A stretch of 60,432 nt of DNA from Candidatus Omnitrophota bacterium (GCA_015233195.1 JADFYE010000014.1:1-60432), one strand, 5' to 3'. Numbered from the stretch's first letter, positions 41,902 to 51,517 are shown. Made by a program: numbers and translations. Notes: generated by a model not told the origin, from the letters alone.

Positions 41902-42722
41902 AATTTTACTTCCGTCCACACTGGCAGATGGTCGCTGGGTCTCAGGTTTATAACTTTGCCTTTTGCAACAGTATTAAATCCTTTGGTGTAAATGTGGTCG
42001 AGCTGGGTTTTTCTACCTAATGCGAAAGTCCAGCCAAGGTTTGCCGTGGATTCTTGAAAATCATATTTTTTGAATGCGGTATTTATTTCTGCCCGGTCTT
42101 TTTTTGTAAAACTGTTGAAATCTCCACCTACGATTGCATATTTAATATCTTCAGGAATGTTTTTTACTACTAGATCAATTCTTTGTTTACGGTCGCTGGG
42201 TTTTACGAATACGCCTAGATGCACACAAAAAACCCTGATTTTTTTATCATTAACGTATACGGTGGCGCCTACCGCGATCCTCTGTTTTTGATTTAATTTA
42301 AAATGCGGCAGAATGATTTTTTCATCATCAGACATTTTCCATTTTGATAATATTGCGTTGCCAAAATCCTTATCATTATGTTGGTGCAAAACTGCCGGAT
42401 AATAAACATAATTATATTTTAATTCTTTGGCTATTCGTTTTACTCCAACCTCGTCCATTTCTTGTAAAAGTAAAATATCCGCGTCTTTTAAATTAGGTTC
42501 GGATTCTAGTAATTTAATCGCCTGAGTTATTTTTTTGGAGAATTTAATGTTATATGAAACAACCTTTATGGTTTTTTTGATTTCGGTTGGAGGTTTTAAA
42601 GTTGCAAGTTGGGCATAACGCGGACGGTCAGTTTTAGTGTAGTTAAAAAGATAGTTTTTGACACTGCACCCGCTTAATGCCAATATATAAATCACAAATA
42701 AGGACATATTTCTAATTCGCAT
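41898..42722 (-). CDS. Endonuclease/exonuclease/phosphatase-family lipoprotein
   Basis: A 274-residue protein has a lipoprotein signal (MRIRNMSLFVIYILALSGC, lipobox LSGC), followed by an EEP fold: VVSYNIKF, LLLQEMDE (metal-binding E), NAILSKW, CVHLG, GGDFNSF (catalytic D-x-N) and the C-terminal SDHLPVW (catalytic D-H). Members cleave phosphodiester or phosphomonoester bonds in nucleic acids, phosphoinositides or sphingolipids. The substrate here is unknown. It would be lipid-anchored outside the cytoplasm. The gene converges on the second giant gene and overlaps its end by four bases. Confidence 0.85.
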   Translation of the reverse strand: MRIRNMSLFVIYILALSGCSVKNYLFNYTKTDRPRYAQLATLKPPTEIKKTIKVVSYNIKFSKKITQAIKLLESEPNLKDADILLLQEMDEVGVKRIAKELKYNYVYYPAVLHQHNDKDFGNAILSKWKMSDDEKIILPHFKLNQKQRIAVGATVYVNDKKIRVFCVHLGVFVKPSDRKQRIDLVVKNIPEDIKYAIVGGDFNSFTKKDRAEINTAFKKYDFQESTANLGWTFALGRKTQLDHIYTKGFNTVAKGKVINLRPSDHLPVWTEVKF

Positions 42723-42772
42723 ATATTAATTTTAATATGATTTTGTATTTAAAGAAAGCTAATATTTTTTCT

Positions 42773-43423
42773 ATGTCTCGGATTTTAACTCTTACCGTTC
42801 TCTTAACTTTAATTTGCTCAACTTCTTGGGCGAGAACATATTATTACCGTTCTTACAATTCTCAAAAAGTAGTCAACGAATTCAAGTCAGAGATTCTTCC
42901 GCCTAAAAATTCTCAAATTTTGGTTAAATGGGAAAGAAAAATCGGTACAAAAGTTGAAAAAGAGGAATACGTTTTAGACCAGGATTACGCAACTCTTTCT
43001 TGGGTAGTGAAAATACCCCAGGATAATACTGATTATAAAGGAGAGCGGATTGGTTCTAAATTGGTGATTAACGGTATATTTAAAGGTACGCCTATTCAAA
43101 AGGTTATAAATATAGACAATGCCCCATTTTTATTTAATCCCAAAATTGGTTTAATGGGGTTTGTAAAATCAGATAAAGAACAACTGAAATATTGGGGTTT
43201 TAGATCAGATAGTTTAGAGGTTTTTAAGATGCAAGCTAAGCGGAAAGGTATTGAAATCATTGAAGTTAACGGAATTAAGACTGAGTGTTATAAGATTTGG
43301 TGGGCACCTGAAGCTTTTGCCGGTATATTTAATAGGATATATTGGTTCCGTACTTTAGACGGTATTTATGTTAAACAGTCAGCTGAAGAAGGCGTTATAC
43401 GAGAGCTGATCAAGCAAGAATAG
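42773..43423 (+). CDS. Exported protein of unknown function
   Basis: From the ATG at 42773 the 216-residue product begins with a signal peptide (MSRILTLTVLLTLICSTSWA). An in-frame ATG at 42737 is possible but would leave only 14 bases to the divergent EEP gene. The mature part is beta-rich with no motif I recognise (for example WERKIGTKVEKEEYVLD, YKIWWAPEAFAGIFNRIYWF). Neither start has a Shine-Dalgarno. It probably works in the periplasm or outer envelope. Confidence 0.65.
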   Translation: MSRILTLTVLLTLICSTSWARTYYYRSYNSQKVVNEFKSEILPPKNSQILVKWERKIGTKVEKEEYVLDQDYATLSWVVKIPQDNTDYKGERIGSKLVINGIFKGTPIQKVINIDNAPFLFNPKIGLMGFVKSDKEQLKYWGFRSDSLEVFKMQAKRKGIEIIEVNGIKTECYKIWWAPEAFAGIFNRIYWFRTLDGIYVKQSAEEGVIRELIKQE

Positions 43424-43484
43424 ATTTGTAAACTTGATTTAACTTGACATAAATTTAAACTTCTTTAAAATGATAATAAGTTTT

Positions 43485-43494
43485 CAGGTATAAT
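43485..43494 (+). promoter_or_regulatory. Probable -10 element upstream of the PilZ gene
   Basis: A perfect TATAAT (43489-43494) stands in CAGGTATAAT, 26 bases before the PilZ-gene ATG. No good -35 lies 17 bases upstream. The TTGACA at 43444-43449 is too far away. The same AGGTATAAT wording occurs before the S41 gene at 58748. Confidence 0.5.
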
Positions 43495-43519
43495 ATAACA
43501 CTTTGGTAAAAAGAAGGTT

Positions 43520-44032
43520 ATGGATAGAAATGAAAGTTTAGATATTACATCTGTTAATGATGAACGCAGAATTCATCCGCGCCATCATATTCAGGAAAGG
43601 ATTGGCTCTCATTTTCTGTATGAAATTGCTACCAAGGTGATATTTCAGAAGTTTGATAAATGGTCTAACCAGATAACAGGTACGCCAGTTAATGGTTTTA
43701 TTAAGAATATGAGCGTTGAGGGGTTATGCTTCACTACTGATGAAATGCTTAAAATCGGGGAGTCATTGAACCTTAATGTTTATTTACCTAAAGATGTGGA
43801 CCAGGTTCAGATGAGAGGCGAAGTGCGTTGGATAGCACCTTTAGCATTTTCAGGTGACTATCCTAAGTATGATATTGGGGTTAAATTGGTTACAGTAAAT
43901 GATCACCCGGTACGGGATACTATTTATTTTGATCAGCAGTATAATTTAGAGTGGAGTTCAGTTTTAGAATCGGTTTTTGGTAAGTATCGTATTTTGATGC
44001 AAAAAGAAAAAAATCCGGGCAATAATAGTTAG
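43520..44032 (+). CDS. PilZ-domain protein (possible c-di-GMP receptor)
   Basis: The 170-residue protein shows the PilZ ligand motifs: the arginine motif in ERRIHPRH (about residues 14-21) and NMSVEGLCF (the [D/N]xSxxG element) in the beta barrel, then GEVRWIAPL. PilZ domains bind cyclic di-GMP and switch motility, polysaccharide production or other targets. The ligand residues look intact, so binding is plausible. The start has an AGAAGG ribosome site, and glgP follows after nine bases, suggesting co-expression with glycogen breakdown. Confidence 0.8.
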   Translation: MDRNESLDITSVNDERRIHPRHHIQERIGSHFLYEIATKVIFQKFDKWSNQITGTPVNGFIKNMSVEGLCFTTDEMLKIGESLNLNVYLPKDVDQVQMRGEVRWIAPLAFSGDYPKYDIGVKLVTVNDHPVRDTIYFDQQYNLEWSSVLESVFGKYRILMQKEKNPGNNS

Positions 44033-44041
44033 GGGGACATT

Positions 44042-46522
44042 ATGGCAAGATTAAATAAGGGCGTCAAAGAACAGCATAGCTGGCTTAATATTTATAAAGA
44101 TATGTCCGCTCACGGTTTAGAGCTTTCTTTTAAAGCAAACCGTGAGTATGTTTTAGCAAAAGACCAATACACCGCAACCTCGCGTGATAATTTTTTGGCT
44201 TTGGCTTTATCCATCCGTGACCGCATTGTAGAACGCTGGATTGAAACTCAGCAATACTATCACAAAAATAATCTCAAACGGGTTTATTACTTTTCAATGG
44301 AGTTTTTGATTGGTCGTTTGTTAGGTACGTATCTTTATAGTTTAGGTGTTGATAAAGAAAGCAAAGCTGCTTTAGAAACCTTGGGATATAAGCTTGAAGA
44401 ACTTAGGGAACAAGAAGTTGACGCAGGTTTGGGTAATGGCGGTTTAGGTCGTTTAGCTGCGTGTTTTTTGGACTCTATGGCAACTTTGGAAATACCTGCG
44501 CATGGTTATGGTATACGTTATGATTATGGTATTTTTCAACAAAAGATTCAAAATGGACATCAGGTTGAGATCCCGGATGAATGGCTGCGTAATGGATGTC
44601 CGTGGGAGTTTCCTCGTCCAGAATATACGGTAAAAGTAAAATTTTACGGTCGGGTTGAAAATCAAAAAGATGATAAAGGTGTTGCTCGTCCACGTTGGGT
44701 TGATACTCAGGATGTTTTGGCAGTACCTTATGATACTCCGGTAGTTGGGCATAAAAATGATATAGTGAATACTTTACGTTTGTGGTCAGCGCGAAGTACT
44801 GAAGAATTTGATTTTGATTATTTTAATCATGGCGACTATGAACAAGCAGTTTATCAAAAGATTTTCTCTGAAAATATTTCTAAAGTTCTTTATCCGAATG
44901 ATAAACAAAGTTTTGGTAAAGAATTGCGGCTGAAACAGGAATATTTTTTTACTGCAGCGTCTATAGCTGACATTATCCGTCGGTATTTTTCTGAAAATAA
45001 AGATCTGCGTAAGTTAGATGAACGTGCAGCAATTCAGCTCAATGATACTCATCCAGCTTTAGCTGTCGCGGAATTGATGAGGATCTTGGTGGACGAGTAT
45101 AACATTGATTGGGATGCTGCGTTTGAAGCTACTAAGAAAACTATTGCTTATACTAATCACACGTTGATGCCTGAAGCATTGGAATGCTGGTCAATAGAAT
45201 TATTGCAAAGAGTTTTGCCTCGGCATTTGCAGATAATTTATGAGATCAACGCGCGGTTCTTGAATAATGTTCAGCGTCAATATATGAATGATCAAGGACG
45301 GATTGAACGGATGTCTTTGGTCGCTGAAGACGGCGAAAAACGTATCCGGATGGCGAATTTATGTATAGTAGGAAGCCATTCAGTCAATGGTGTTTCTCGT
45401 CTGCATTCAGATTTGTTAAAAGAAAAATTGTTTAAAGATTTTTATGAAATGGATCCGAAGAAATTTAATAATAAAACCAACGGTATAACTCCCAGACGCT
45501 GGCTTTTAAAAGCTAACCCGCGTTTATCGGATTTGATAACTGAATCGATTGGCGATGATTGGGTGGTTAATCTGGATGAACTTAAAAAATTAGAAAAGTT
45601 CAAGGAAAAGAAAACTTTCCGGGATCAATGGGCTGAGGTTAAATTAGCTAATAAAAAAGATTTGGCTGAATATATTTTAAAAAACAATGGAGTAAAAGTT
45701 GACCCGTATTCTATGTTCGACGTGCAAGTAAAGCGGATGCATGAATATAAGCGTCAGTTGTTGTTTACATTTTATATAATTTCTGAATATTTGAAGATCA
45801 AACATAATCCTAAAGCCTTTGTTCAGCCTCGCACTTTTATGTTAGGCGGAAAAGCTGCGCCGGGCTATTTTATGGCGAAATTGATTATCAAATTTATTAA
45901 TAACGTCGCGTGTGTAATCAATAATGATAAGTCAGTATCAGATAAGATAAAATTGATCTTCCTGGAAAATTATCGCGTATCTTTAGCTGAGAAAATTTTT
46001 CCAGCCAGCGATTTATCTGAACAGATTTCGACTGCAGGAACAGAAGCCTCTGGTACCGGTAATATGAAATTCATGATCAACGGTGCTTTGACCATTGGTA
46101 CTCTCGACGGGGCTAATGTGGAAATGGCGGAAGAATTAAGTAAAGACGATATTTTTATTTTTGGCTTGAAGACTCCGGAAGTCGATGATTTGAAACGGCG
46201 CGGTTATAATCCGCAGGATTTTGTTAACCAGTCGCAGACTTTAAAAGAGATTCAGAAGTTGTTTACAGATAATTTCTTTTCGCAATATGAATTAGGACTG
46301 TTTGATCCGATATTACAAAGTATTTTTTACAATGATAATTATTTGTTATGTGCGGATTTTGAGTCGTATATCAAAATGCAGGATAATGTATCAAAACAAT
46401 ATCAAGACAAAGATGCTTGGATCGCTAAATCGATTTCGAATGTGGCGCGTTCTGGAAAATTTTCCAGTGACCGTACCATTAGTGAATACGCGAAAGAGAT
46501 TTGGGGCGTTCCAACCAGATAA
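44042..46522 (+). CDS. glgP: Glycogen/starch phosphorylase
   Basis: This cytosolic PLP enzyme releases glucose 1-phosphate from alpha-1,4-glucans. The 826 residues have the normal length and contain YFSMEFLIGR, GNGGLGRLAACFLDSMATL, NDTHPALAVAELMR, KRMHEYKRQ, and the PLP-site segment EASGTGNMKFMINGALTIGT with K676. The ATG follows AGGGGGACATT. The glucose units could feed the zwf-gnd branch of the pentose phosphate pathway also present in this window. Confidence 0.97.
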   Translation: MARLNKGVKEQHSWLNIYKDMSAHGLELSFKANREYVLAKDQYTATSRDNFLALALSIRDRIVERWIETQQYYHKNNLKRVYYFSMEFLIGRLLGTYLYSLGVDKESKAALETLGYKLEELREQEVDAGLGNGGLGRLAACFLDSMATLEIPAHGYGIRYDYGIFQQKIQNGHQVEIPDEWLRNGCPWEFPRPEYTVKVKFYGRVENQKDDKGVARPRWVDTQDVLAVPYDTPVVGHKNDIVNTLRLWSARSTEEFDFDYFNHGDYEQAVYQKIFSENISKVLYPNDKQSFGKELRLKQEYFFTAASIADIIRRYFSENKDLRKLDERAAIQLNDTHPALAVAELMRILVDEYNIDWDAAFEATKKTIAYTNHTLMPEALECWSIELLQRVLPRHLQIIYEINARFLNNVQRQYMNDQGRIERMSLVAEDGEKRIRMANLCIVGSHSVNGVSRLHSDLLKEKLFKDFYEMDPKKFNNKTNGITPRRWLLKANPRLSDLITESIGDDWVVNLDELKKLEKFKEKKTFRDQWAEVKLANKKDLAEYILKNNGVKVDPYSMFDVQVKRMHEYKRQLLFTFYIISEYLKIKHNPKAFVQPRTFMLGGKAAPGYFMAKLIIKFINNVACVINNDKSVSDKIKLIFLENYRVSLAEKIFPASDLSEQISTAGTEASGTGNMKFMINGALTIGTLDGANVEMAEELSKDDIFIFGLKTPEVDDLKRRGYNPQDFVNQSQTLKEIQKLFTDNFFSQYELGLFDPILQSIFYNDNYLLCADFESYIKMQDNVSKQYQDKDAWIAKSISNVARSGKFSSDRTISEYAKEIWGVPTR

Positions 46523-46536
46523 AAAAGGAGGGTACA

Positions 46537-46812
46537 GTGGCACGCAATTTTGATGAACAACAATTATTACAGCTTCCAGAGGTAATTGAAGAGATTAAAC
46601 GTCACCTTTGGATCGAGAGTGAGAAAAAAGGTTTTGATCTGGGTTTTGAAAAAGCGAAACAAGATTGGTTGGATAAATATGCTGATGGTTGGGTGGCATA
46701 TTTCCGTCCGGATTTGAAAAAAGGGGTAAAACCACCAGCAGGAATTGCAGAAACTTCTAAACCAGTTGAACCCTTTATAGTTAAAAAACGTAGCGCTAAG
46801 GCATATCTTTAA
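46537..46812 (+). CDS. Small soluble protein of unknown function
   Basis: A GTG at 46537 is preceded by a near-perfect AAGGAGG at ideal spacing, which fixes the start and gives 91 residues. A longer version from an ATG inside glgP is unlikely. The sequence is helical and charged (LPEVIEEIKRHLWIESEKKG, FEKAKQDWLDKYADGW) and ends in a proline/lysine-rich tail. The W-E-x-E-x-x-G-x-x pattern faintly recalls DUF2934-type small proteins, but I would not assign it. It sits between glgP and the CBS protein. Confidence 0.65.
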   Translation: MARNFDEQQLLQLPEVIEEIKRHLWIESEKKGFDLGFEKAKQDWLDKYADGWVAYFRPDLKKGVKPPAGIAETSKPVEPFIVKKRSAKAYL

Positions 46813-46842
46813 TTAAGGTAAAAGGCAAAAGGTTAAAGGTCT

Positions 46843-47331
46843 ATGGATCAGCTTAGGTTGGTTTTTGAGAATTTGAAAGTTCGAGATATAATGCGTACAC
46901 CGGTAATTACTATATTCTCAGATGAGAATTTGAGTGACGCTTTAATTAAGTTCTCATCTTTTAATGTTAGTCATTTGGTAGTTATCGACCGGGGGCATAG
47001 GCTGGTAGGTCTTTTTAGCCATAAATATTTATATCGTACGCAGTCGCCGCGTAAGGTTATAGGTGATGATGTGTTGTATGATCCGGGCTTGATGACCGAC
47101 GGAGCAGATGGTTTGTATGACAAGTCAGCTTTAGATTGTTATATTTTGGAACATGTAATGAAAAAGAATCCGTATTATCTTCACCCTGAAGATAAATTGT
47201 CTAAAGCTTTGATAGATATGGCACAAAAAAATTTGGCGTGTATACCTATCGTTGATGAGAAAATGAAAGTTAAAGGTCTGGTTACTGATCACGATATTTT
47301 ATTGTACTTGGCAGGGATATTAGAAGAATAA
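46843..47331 (+). CDS. Tandem CBS-domain protein
   Basis: The 162-residue protein consists of two CBS motifs: VRDIMRTPVITIFSDENLSD with HLVVIDRGHRLVGLFS, and LEHVMKKNPYYLHPEDKLSK with CIPIVDEKMKVKGLVTDHD. A CBS pair binds adenine nucleotides and usually senses energy state for a partner protein. There is no attached catalytic or transport domain, so the target is unknown. An AAAGG ribosome site precedes the ATG, and the Pif1-type helicase begins two bases after the stop. Confidence 0.9.
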   Translation: MDQLRLVFENLKVRDIMRTPVITIFSDENLSDALIKFSSFNVSHLVVIDRGHRLVGLFSHKYLYRTQSPRKVIGDDVLYDPGLMTDGADGLYDKSALDCYILEHVMKKNPYYLHPEDKLSKALIDMAQKNLACIPIVDEKMKVKGLVTDHDILLYLAGILEE

Positions 47332-47332
47332 T

Positions 47333-48664
47333 ATGATTTTGAAATCAACTTTTCGTGAACCGCTCGAATTCAACGAGCGGTTTACTTTTACTATAGACCT
47401 GCTGGAAAATACCAGTCACAACGTCCTTATTACCGGTAAAGCCGGAACAGGCAAATCAACTTTACTGAAATATTTCCGTGAACACACTTTAAAAAATGTG
47501 GCAGTGCTTGCGCCTACCGGAGTGGCTGCTGTAAATATTCAAGGTCAGACCATCCATTCATTTTTTTGTATGCGACCGGATACTACACCGGATAGCGTCT
47601 ATAATATACGTTTACGTAAAACGCAAAAAGCGATATATAAAAATCTGGACGCTGTGGTCATAGATGAAGTATCTATGGTTCGAGCTGATCTTTTAGATTG
47701 TGTTGATAATTTTTTACGTGCTCATGGTAAACATCCGGATCTTCCGTTTGGCGGGGTGCAGATGATATTTTTTGGTGATCTGTTGCAGCTGCCGCCGATT
47801 GTTACTAGAGTTGAAGCGTCTACTTTTGGTTCATCTTATGAAAGCGCGTATTTTTTTGATTCTAAAATATTTATAGAGTTGGTTAAAAACGATAAGATAA
47901 TGTTTGTTGAATTGGATAAAATTTACCGTCAGAAAGATGAAGTTTTCATTAATTTGTTGGGGAATATCCGTTCTGGTCAGTTAACTGCGGAAAATATGAA
48001 TATGATTAACAGCCGGGTGGTACGGGATTTTGTTCCTCCTGAGAATGAGTTTTTTATTTATTTGACTACGACAAACCGGTTAGCTGATGAAGTTAATGAA
48101 AAAGAATTAGCTAAACTTGCTCATCCGCATTGCAAATTTAAAGCTGAAATATCCGGCAAGTTTGAAGCGAACAGTTATCCGACCAAGGAATCTTTGGAAT
48201 TAAAAGTCGGCGCGCAGGTTATGATGTTAAATAATGATACTGAAGGACGTTGGGTAAATGGGACAGTCGGGCGGGTGGTTGACCTAAATCCCAGGCAGGA
48301 TAAGATAAGCGTAGAATTAGAGGACGGGAAATTAGTTGATGTTGAACCTTTTGAATGGGACATGTACAGATTTTATTTTGATGAAGATTTAAATCGTTTG
48401 GAGTCTGAAAGTATCGGAGCATTTAAACAATTTCCTATTAGGTTAGCATGGGCGGTAACAATACATAAAAGCCAGGGAAAAACTTTTTCAAAGGTTATAG
48501 TTGATGTGGGTTGGGGCGCGTTTGCTACAGGTCAAATATATGTGGCGTTAAGCCGATGTACGGATTTTGAAGGGGTGATTTTAAAACGTCCAATAGGAAA
48601 AAAAGATATACTGATAGACGACCGTGTGATAGCATTTATGAAAACTATAAATAACAAGGAATAG
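47333..48664 (+). CDS. Pif1/RecD-type superfamily 1B DNA helicase
   Basis: The 443-residue ATPase has Walker A GKAGTGKST (G35, K41), motif Ia VLAPTGVAAVNIQGQTIHSF, Walker B AVVIDEVSMV, motif III FFGDLLQLPPI, motif V/VI WAVTIHKSQGKTFSKVIVD and VALSRC. These are the Pif1/RecD2 helicase core. It lacks large accessory domains. Such helicases unwind 5'-tailed DNA and resolve structured DNA. A 9-bp inverted repeat lies 25 bases into the gene. Confidence 0.92.
   Translation: MILKSTFREPLEFNERFTFTIDLLENTSHNVLITGKAGTGKSTLLKYFREHTLKNVAVLAPTGVAAVNIQGQTIHSFFCMRPDTTPDSVYNIRLRKTQKAIYKNLDAVVIDEVSMVRADLLDCVDNFLRAHGKHPDLPFGGVQMIFFGDLLQLPPIVTRVEASTFGSSYESAYFFDSKIFIELVKNDKIMFVELDKIYRQKDEVFINLLGNIRSGQLTAENMNMINSRVVRDFVPPENEFFIYLTTTNRLADEVNEKELAKLAHPHCKFKAEISGKFEANSYPTKESLELKVGAQVMMLNNDTEGRWVNGTVGRVVDLNPRQDKISVELEDGKLVDVEPFEWDMYRFYFDEDLNRLESESIGAFKQFPIRLAWAVTIHKSQGKTFSKVIVDVGWGAFATGQIYVALSRCTDFEGVILKRPIGKKDILIDDRVIAFMKTINNKE
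47358..47382 (+). other. Perfect inverted repeat at the start of the helicase gene
   Basis: AACCGCTCG (47358-47366) pairs exactly with CGAGCGGTT (47374-47382) across AATTCAA. In the mRNA the hairpin starts 25 bases after the ATG, where it could affect early elongation, or it may be another small inserted palindrome (it encodes REPLEFNERF). Confidence 0.5.
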
Positions 48665-48667
48665 TGT

Positions 48668-49519
48668 ATGTCAAACGCGATTTTGTTAGTTTCTTGTCCT
48701 GATCACCGAGGGATAACTGCTGCAATAACTAATTATATTTTCCAGCATAATGGAAATATTTTACATGCTGACCAGCATACTGATGACCAGACTAATACTT
48801 TTTTTATGCGGGTGGAATGGGATTTAACCGGGTTTGATGTGCCTCGGGAAAAGCTGGTCGAGAGTTTTGCTCCGATAGCACAGAAATTTAATATGGAATG
48901 GTCAGTTAATTATACTGACCAGAAAGCGCGGGTCGCGATTTTTGTTTCTCGTCATTTACATTGTTTATATGATCTTTTGTATCGTCGTCAAGCCGGGCAT
49001 TTGGATTGCGAGATTCCTCTTATAATCAGTAACCATCAGGATGCGGAAGGATTGGCTAAGCAATTTGGTATTAAGTTTTGTCATTTTTCTATTATGCCTG
49101 ATAATAAAAGCGACCAAGAAAAACGTGAGCTCGAACTATTAAAACAGGAACGGATTGATAGCATTGTTTTAGCCCGGTATCATCAAATATTAAGCCCAGG
49201 TTTTGTTGAAGCCTATAATAATCAGATCATAAATATTCATCACTCATTCTTACCGGCTTTCGTCGGGCAGAACCCATATGATCAGGCGTTTAGAAAAGGG
49301 GTTAAGATCATAGGCGCTACCAGTCATTATGTAACTGCTGATCTTGACCAGGGACCGATCATAGAGCAGGACACGGTACGTATTAGTCATAGAGATGAAT
49401 TAGCTGATCTTATCCGTAAAGGTGAGGATCTGGAAAAAATGGTGTTAAGTCGGGCAGTGCGCTGGCATTTACAGAAAAAGATTTTGTGTTACGGAAATAA
49501 AACAGTGGTATTTGATTAA
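48668..49519 (+). CDS. purU: Formyltetrahydrofolate deformylase
   Basis: PurU hydrolyses 10-formyltetrahydrofolate to formate and tetrahydrofolate, balancing the one-carbon pool. The 283 residues have an N-terminal ACT domain (SCPDHRGITAAITNYIFQHNG) and a formyltransferase-type domain with NIHHSFLPAFVGQNPYDQA and the GATSHYVTADLDQGPIIEQD segment, matching the N-H-D catalytic triad of the family. The glycine cleavage genes in this window also act on the folate one-carbon pool. The start has AAGGA at good spacing. Confidence 0.94.
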   Translation: MSNAILLVSCPDHRGITAAITNYIFQHNGNILHADQHTDDQTNTFFMRVEWDLTGFDVPREKLVESFAPIAQKFNMEWSVNYTDQKARVAIFVSRHLHCLYDLLYRRQAGHLDCEIPLIISNHQDAEGLAKQFGIKFCHFSIMPDNKSDQEKRELELLKQERIDSIVLARYHQILSPGFVEAYNNQIINIHHSFLPAFVGQNPYDQAFRKGVKIIGATSHYVTADLDQGPIIEQDTVRISHRDELADLIRKGEDLEKMVLSRAVRWHLQKKILCYGNKTVVFD

Positions 49520-50205
49520 TGAATATATCTCTAATTTTAAAAAACTCATTTGATCAGTATAAGAATTTTTACCAGCGGCTTTTGCCTTGGGGATTTTTTT
49601 TGGCTGTGGCTGCGGCAATCGCGAATTCTTTTGTGCTTAAACTTGCCAATGACCAAGTCCAAATTATTTTATTAAGTTTGATTATTGGGACGCTGTTTAC
49701 GAGTTGGCCGCAAATGGTTTTATATAAGTTAAGTTTACAAATTGAATCTAAAGGTGAAGCTGATGAGGATTTTAATAATGAGATAGCTCCGCGCTGGGGA
49801 AGATATTTAACGGTTATGTATGCGTATCAGTTTTTAATTTTAGCAGGTTTATGTTTGTTCATAATACCAGGGTTTTTATTGTTAACATTGTTTTGGTTTG
49901 CGCCGATATTGTTGCTCGATTTAAATAAAGATGAATTAATTTTTGAAAATTTTTTTAAACAAAGTCAACAGTTGGTCAAAGGAAATTTTTGGCAGGTGTT
50001 TAGCATAATGATATATACGGCGGTTTTTGTTTCTGCGCCGGTTTTGATTATTTCTTGGGCTAATATTAAATACGCGGAAATTATTTCATCAGTCTGGATG
50101 GCTTTAGCAGCACCTTATGTTTATATAGCGCAGATCCAGACTTATGTTGCGCTTAAGAATATGAAAAAAGATGAGCTCATAAAGGGCGAGGATAATGTCG
50201 GATAA
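49519..50205 (+). CDS. Multi-pass membrane protein of unknown function
   Basis: A 228-residue protein has about five to six hydrophobic helices (for example WGFFLAVAAAIANSFVL, LILAGLCLFIIPGFLLLTLF, IMIYTAVFVSAPVLIISWA). Its charged cytoplasmic segment contains KQSQQLVKGNFWQVF, a pattern seen in poorly characterised membrane domains of glycerophosphodiesterase-like and DUF975-like proteins. No firm family is assigned. It is translationally coupled to purU (TAATG) and overlaps xseA by 11 bases. Confidence 0.65.
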   Translation: MNISLILKNSFDQYKNFYQRLLPWGFFLAVAAAIANSFVLKLANDQVQIILLSLIIGTLFTSWPQMVLYKLSLQIESKGEADEDFNNEIAPRWGRYLTVMYAYQFLILAGLCLFIIPGFLLLTLFWFAPILLLDLNKDELIFENFFKQSQQLVKGNFWQVFSIMIYTAVFVSAPVLIISWANIKYAEIISSVWMALAAPYVYIAQIQTYVALKNMKKDELIKGEDNVG

Positions 50206-51508
50206 TATTTTTACAGTATCAGAGTTGAATGGGTATATTAAGGATGTTATTAACGCGGGATTTCCGCAAATAGTTTGGATATGCGGCGAGATACAAGGGT
50301 TTGACCGCAACAAAAATAAGAATCATATTTTTTTTGAGTTGGTAGAAAAAGACGAGAAGTCTAAAGATGTTAAAGCCCGGGTCGGAGTAGTGCTTTGGGA
50401 ATTCAAGAAAGCCCAGATAAATCAAATATTGCGTAAGAGTGAAAATGCTTTTGAATTAAAAGATGATATTGAGGTAAAACTTGCGTGCAAGGTTGATTAT
50501 TATGTACCGCATGGTGCAGTGCGTCTGGTAGTAGAGTCTATTGATCCGGTCTATACTTTAGGAAAGCTCGCCCAGGAAAAACAAAAATTAATTGCCCTTT
50601 TAAAAGCAAAAGGGGTATTGGACAAAAACAAACAGTTAGCACTTCCGACTGTACCATTGAATATCGGGCTTATCACGTCCGATGATTCTGCCGCGTACAA
50701 TGATTTCATGTCTGAACTTAAAAAAAGCGGGTTTAGTTTTAATGTTTATTTAAGAAACACCTTGATGCAGGGAAAGAAAGCAGAAGCTGATACAGTCCAG
50801 GCTTTGAAGGAATTGCAGCAGATTAAGACGCTGGATGTTATAGTTATAACCAGGGGCGGTGGTTCAATATCAGATTTAAGTTGTTTTGATAGTCAGATTA
50901 TAACCGAAGCAGTAGCTAACGCGAATATACCGATATTAAGCGGCATTGGGCATGAAATAAATATTACTATTACAGATTTGGCAGCGCATACTTTTGCTAA
51001 GACGCCTACAGCAATTGCTCAATTTATTGTTGGACGAGTGCAGGAATTTGTGGATAAATTGAATGATAGTTTAGATTTGGTTTTGCGTGGTAGTGAGACT
51101 TTATTGGAGCGCAATAAAAAGAAGCTTATTAATGACGCGGTCTCAATTCAGACGAAGATGCGGGAATTTTTTAAAGAACATCATACTTTGATTGCGAGAT
51201 TAGGTGAGGCTATGAAACAAAAGTCATTAAAATTATTAGCGTCTGAAAAACAAAGGGTTTCAAGGTTTACTGATAATTTGACGCGGGAAACAAAAAATTG
51301 TTTTCGTAAAGAAAATGATAAAGTAAATAATATTGAAAAGGTGGTGCGGGCTTTACATCCGGAAAATATTTTGAAACGGGGTTTTAGTATAACCCGAGAT
51401 CAGGCGGGAAAAGCTGTTAAAAGTATTAAGCAAGTTAAAGAGGGTGACACTTTGACTACGCAAGTGGTCGATGGGAATATAGAAAATAAAGTTGTAAAAA
51501 TAATATAA
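50195..51508 (+). CDS. xseA: Exodeoxyribonuclease VII large subunit
   Basis: XseA with XseB degrades single-stranded DNA into oligonucleotides. The 437 residues comprise an N-terminal OB fold (FTVSELNGYIKDVI, VWICGEIQG), the catalytic domain with GLITSDDSAAYNDF, TRGGGSISDLSCFD and SGIGHEINITITDLAAHTFA, and a long C-terminal coiled coil. The order OB fold, catalytic domain, helices is typical. The small subunit gene lies 49 bases downstream beyond a palindrome. Confidence 0.95.
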   Translation: MSDNIFTVSELNGYIKDVINAGFPQIVWICGEIQGFDRNKNKNHIFFELVEKDEKSKDVKARVGVVLWEFKKAQINQILRKSENAFELKDDIEVKLACKVDYYVPHGAVRLVVESIDPVYTLGKLAQEKQKLIALLKAKGVLDKNKQLALPTVPLNIGLITSDDSAAYNDFMSELKKSGFSFNVYLRNTLMQGKKAEADTVQALKELQQIKTLDVIVITRGGGSISDLSCFDSQIITEAVANANIPILSGIGHEINITITDLAAHTFAKTPTAIAQFIVGRVQEFVDKLNDSLDLVLRGSETLLERNKKKLINDAVSIQTKMREFFKEHHTLIARLGEAMKQKSLKLLASEKQRVSRFTDNLTRETKNCFRKENDKVNNIEKVVRALHPENILKRGFSITRDQAGKAVKSIKQVKEGDTLTTQVVDGNIENKVVKII

Positions 51509-51517
51509 ATTTCGTAG

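Noticed and set aside
44453-44752. Minus-strand open frames opposite glgP
   Set aside because: They are shadows of a fully conserved glycogen phosphorylase with no independent support.
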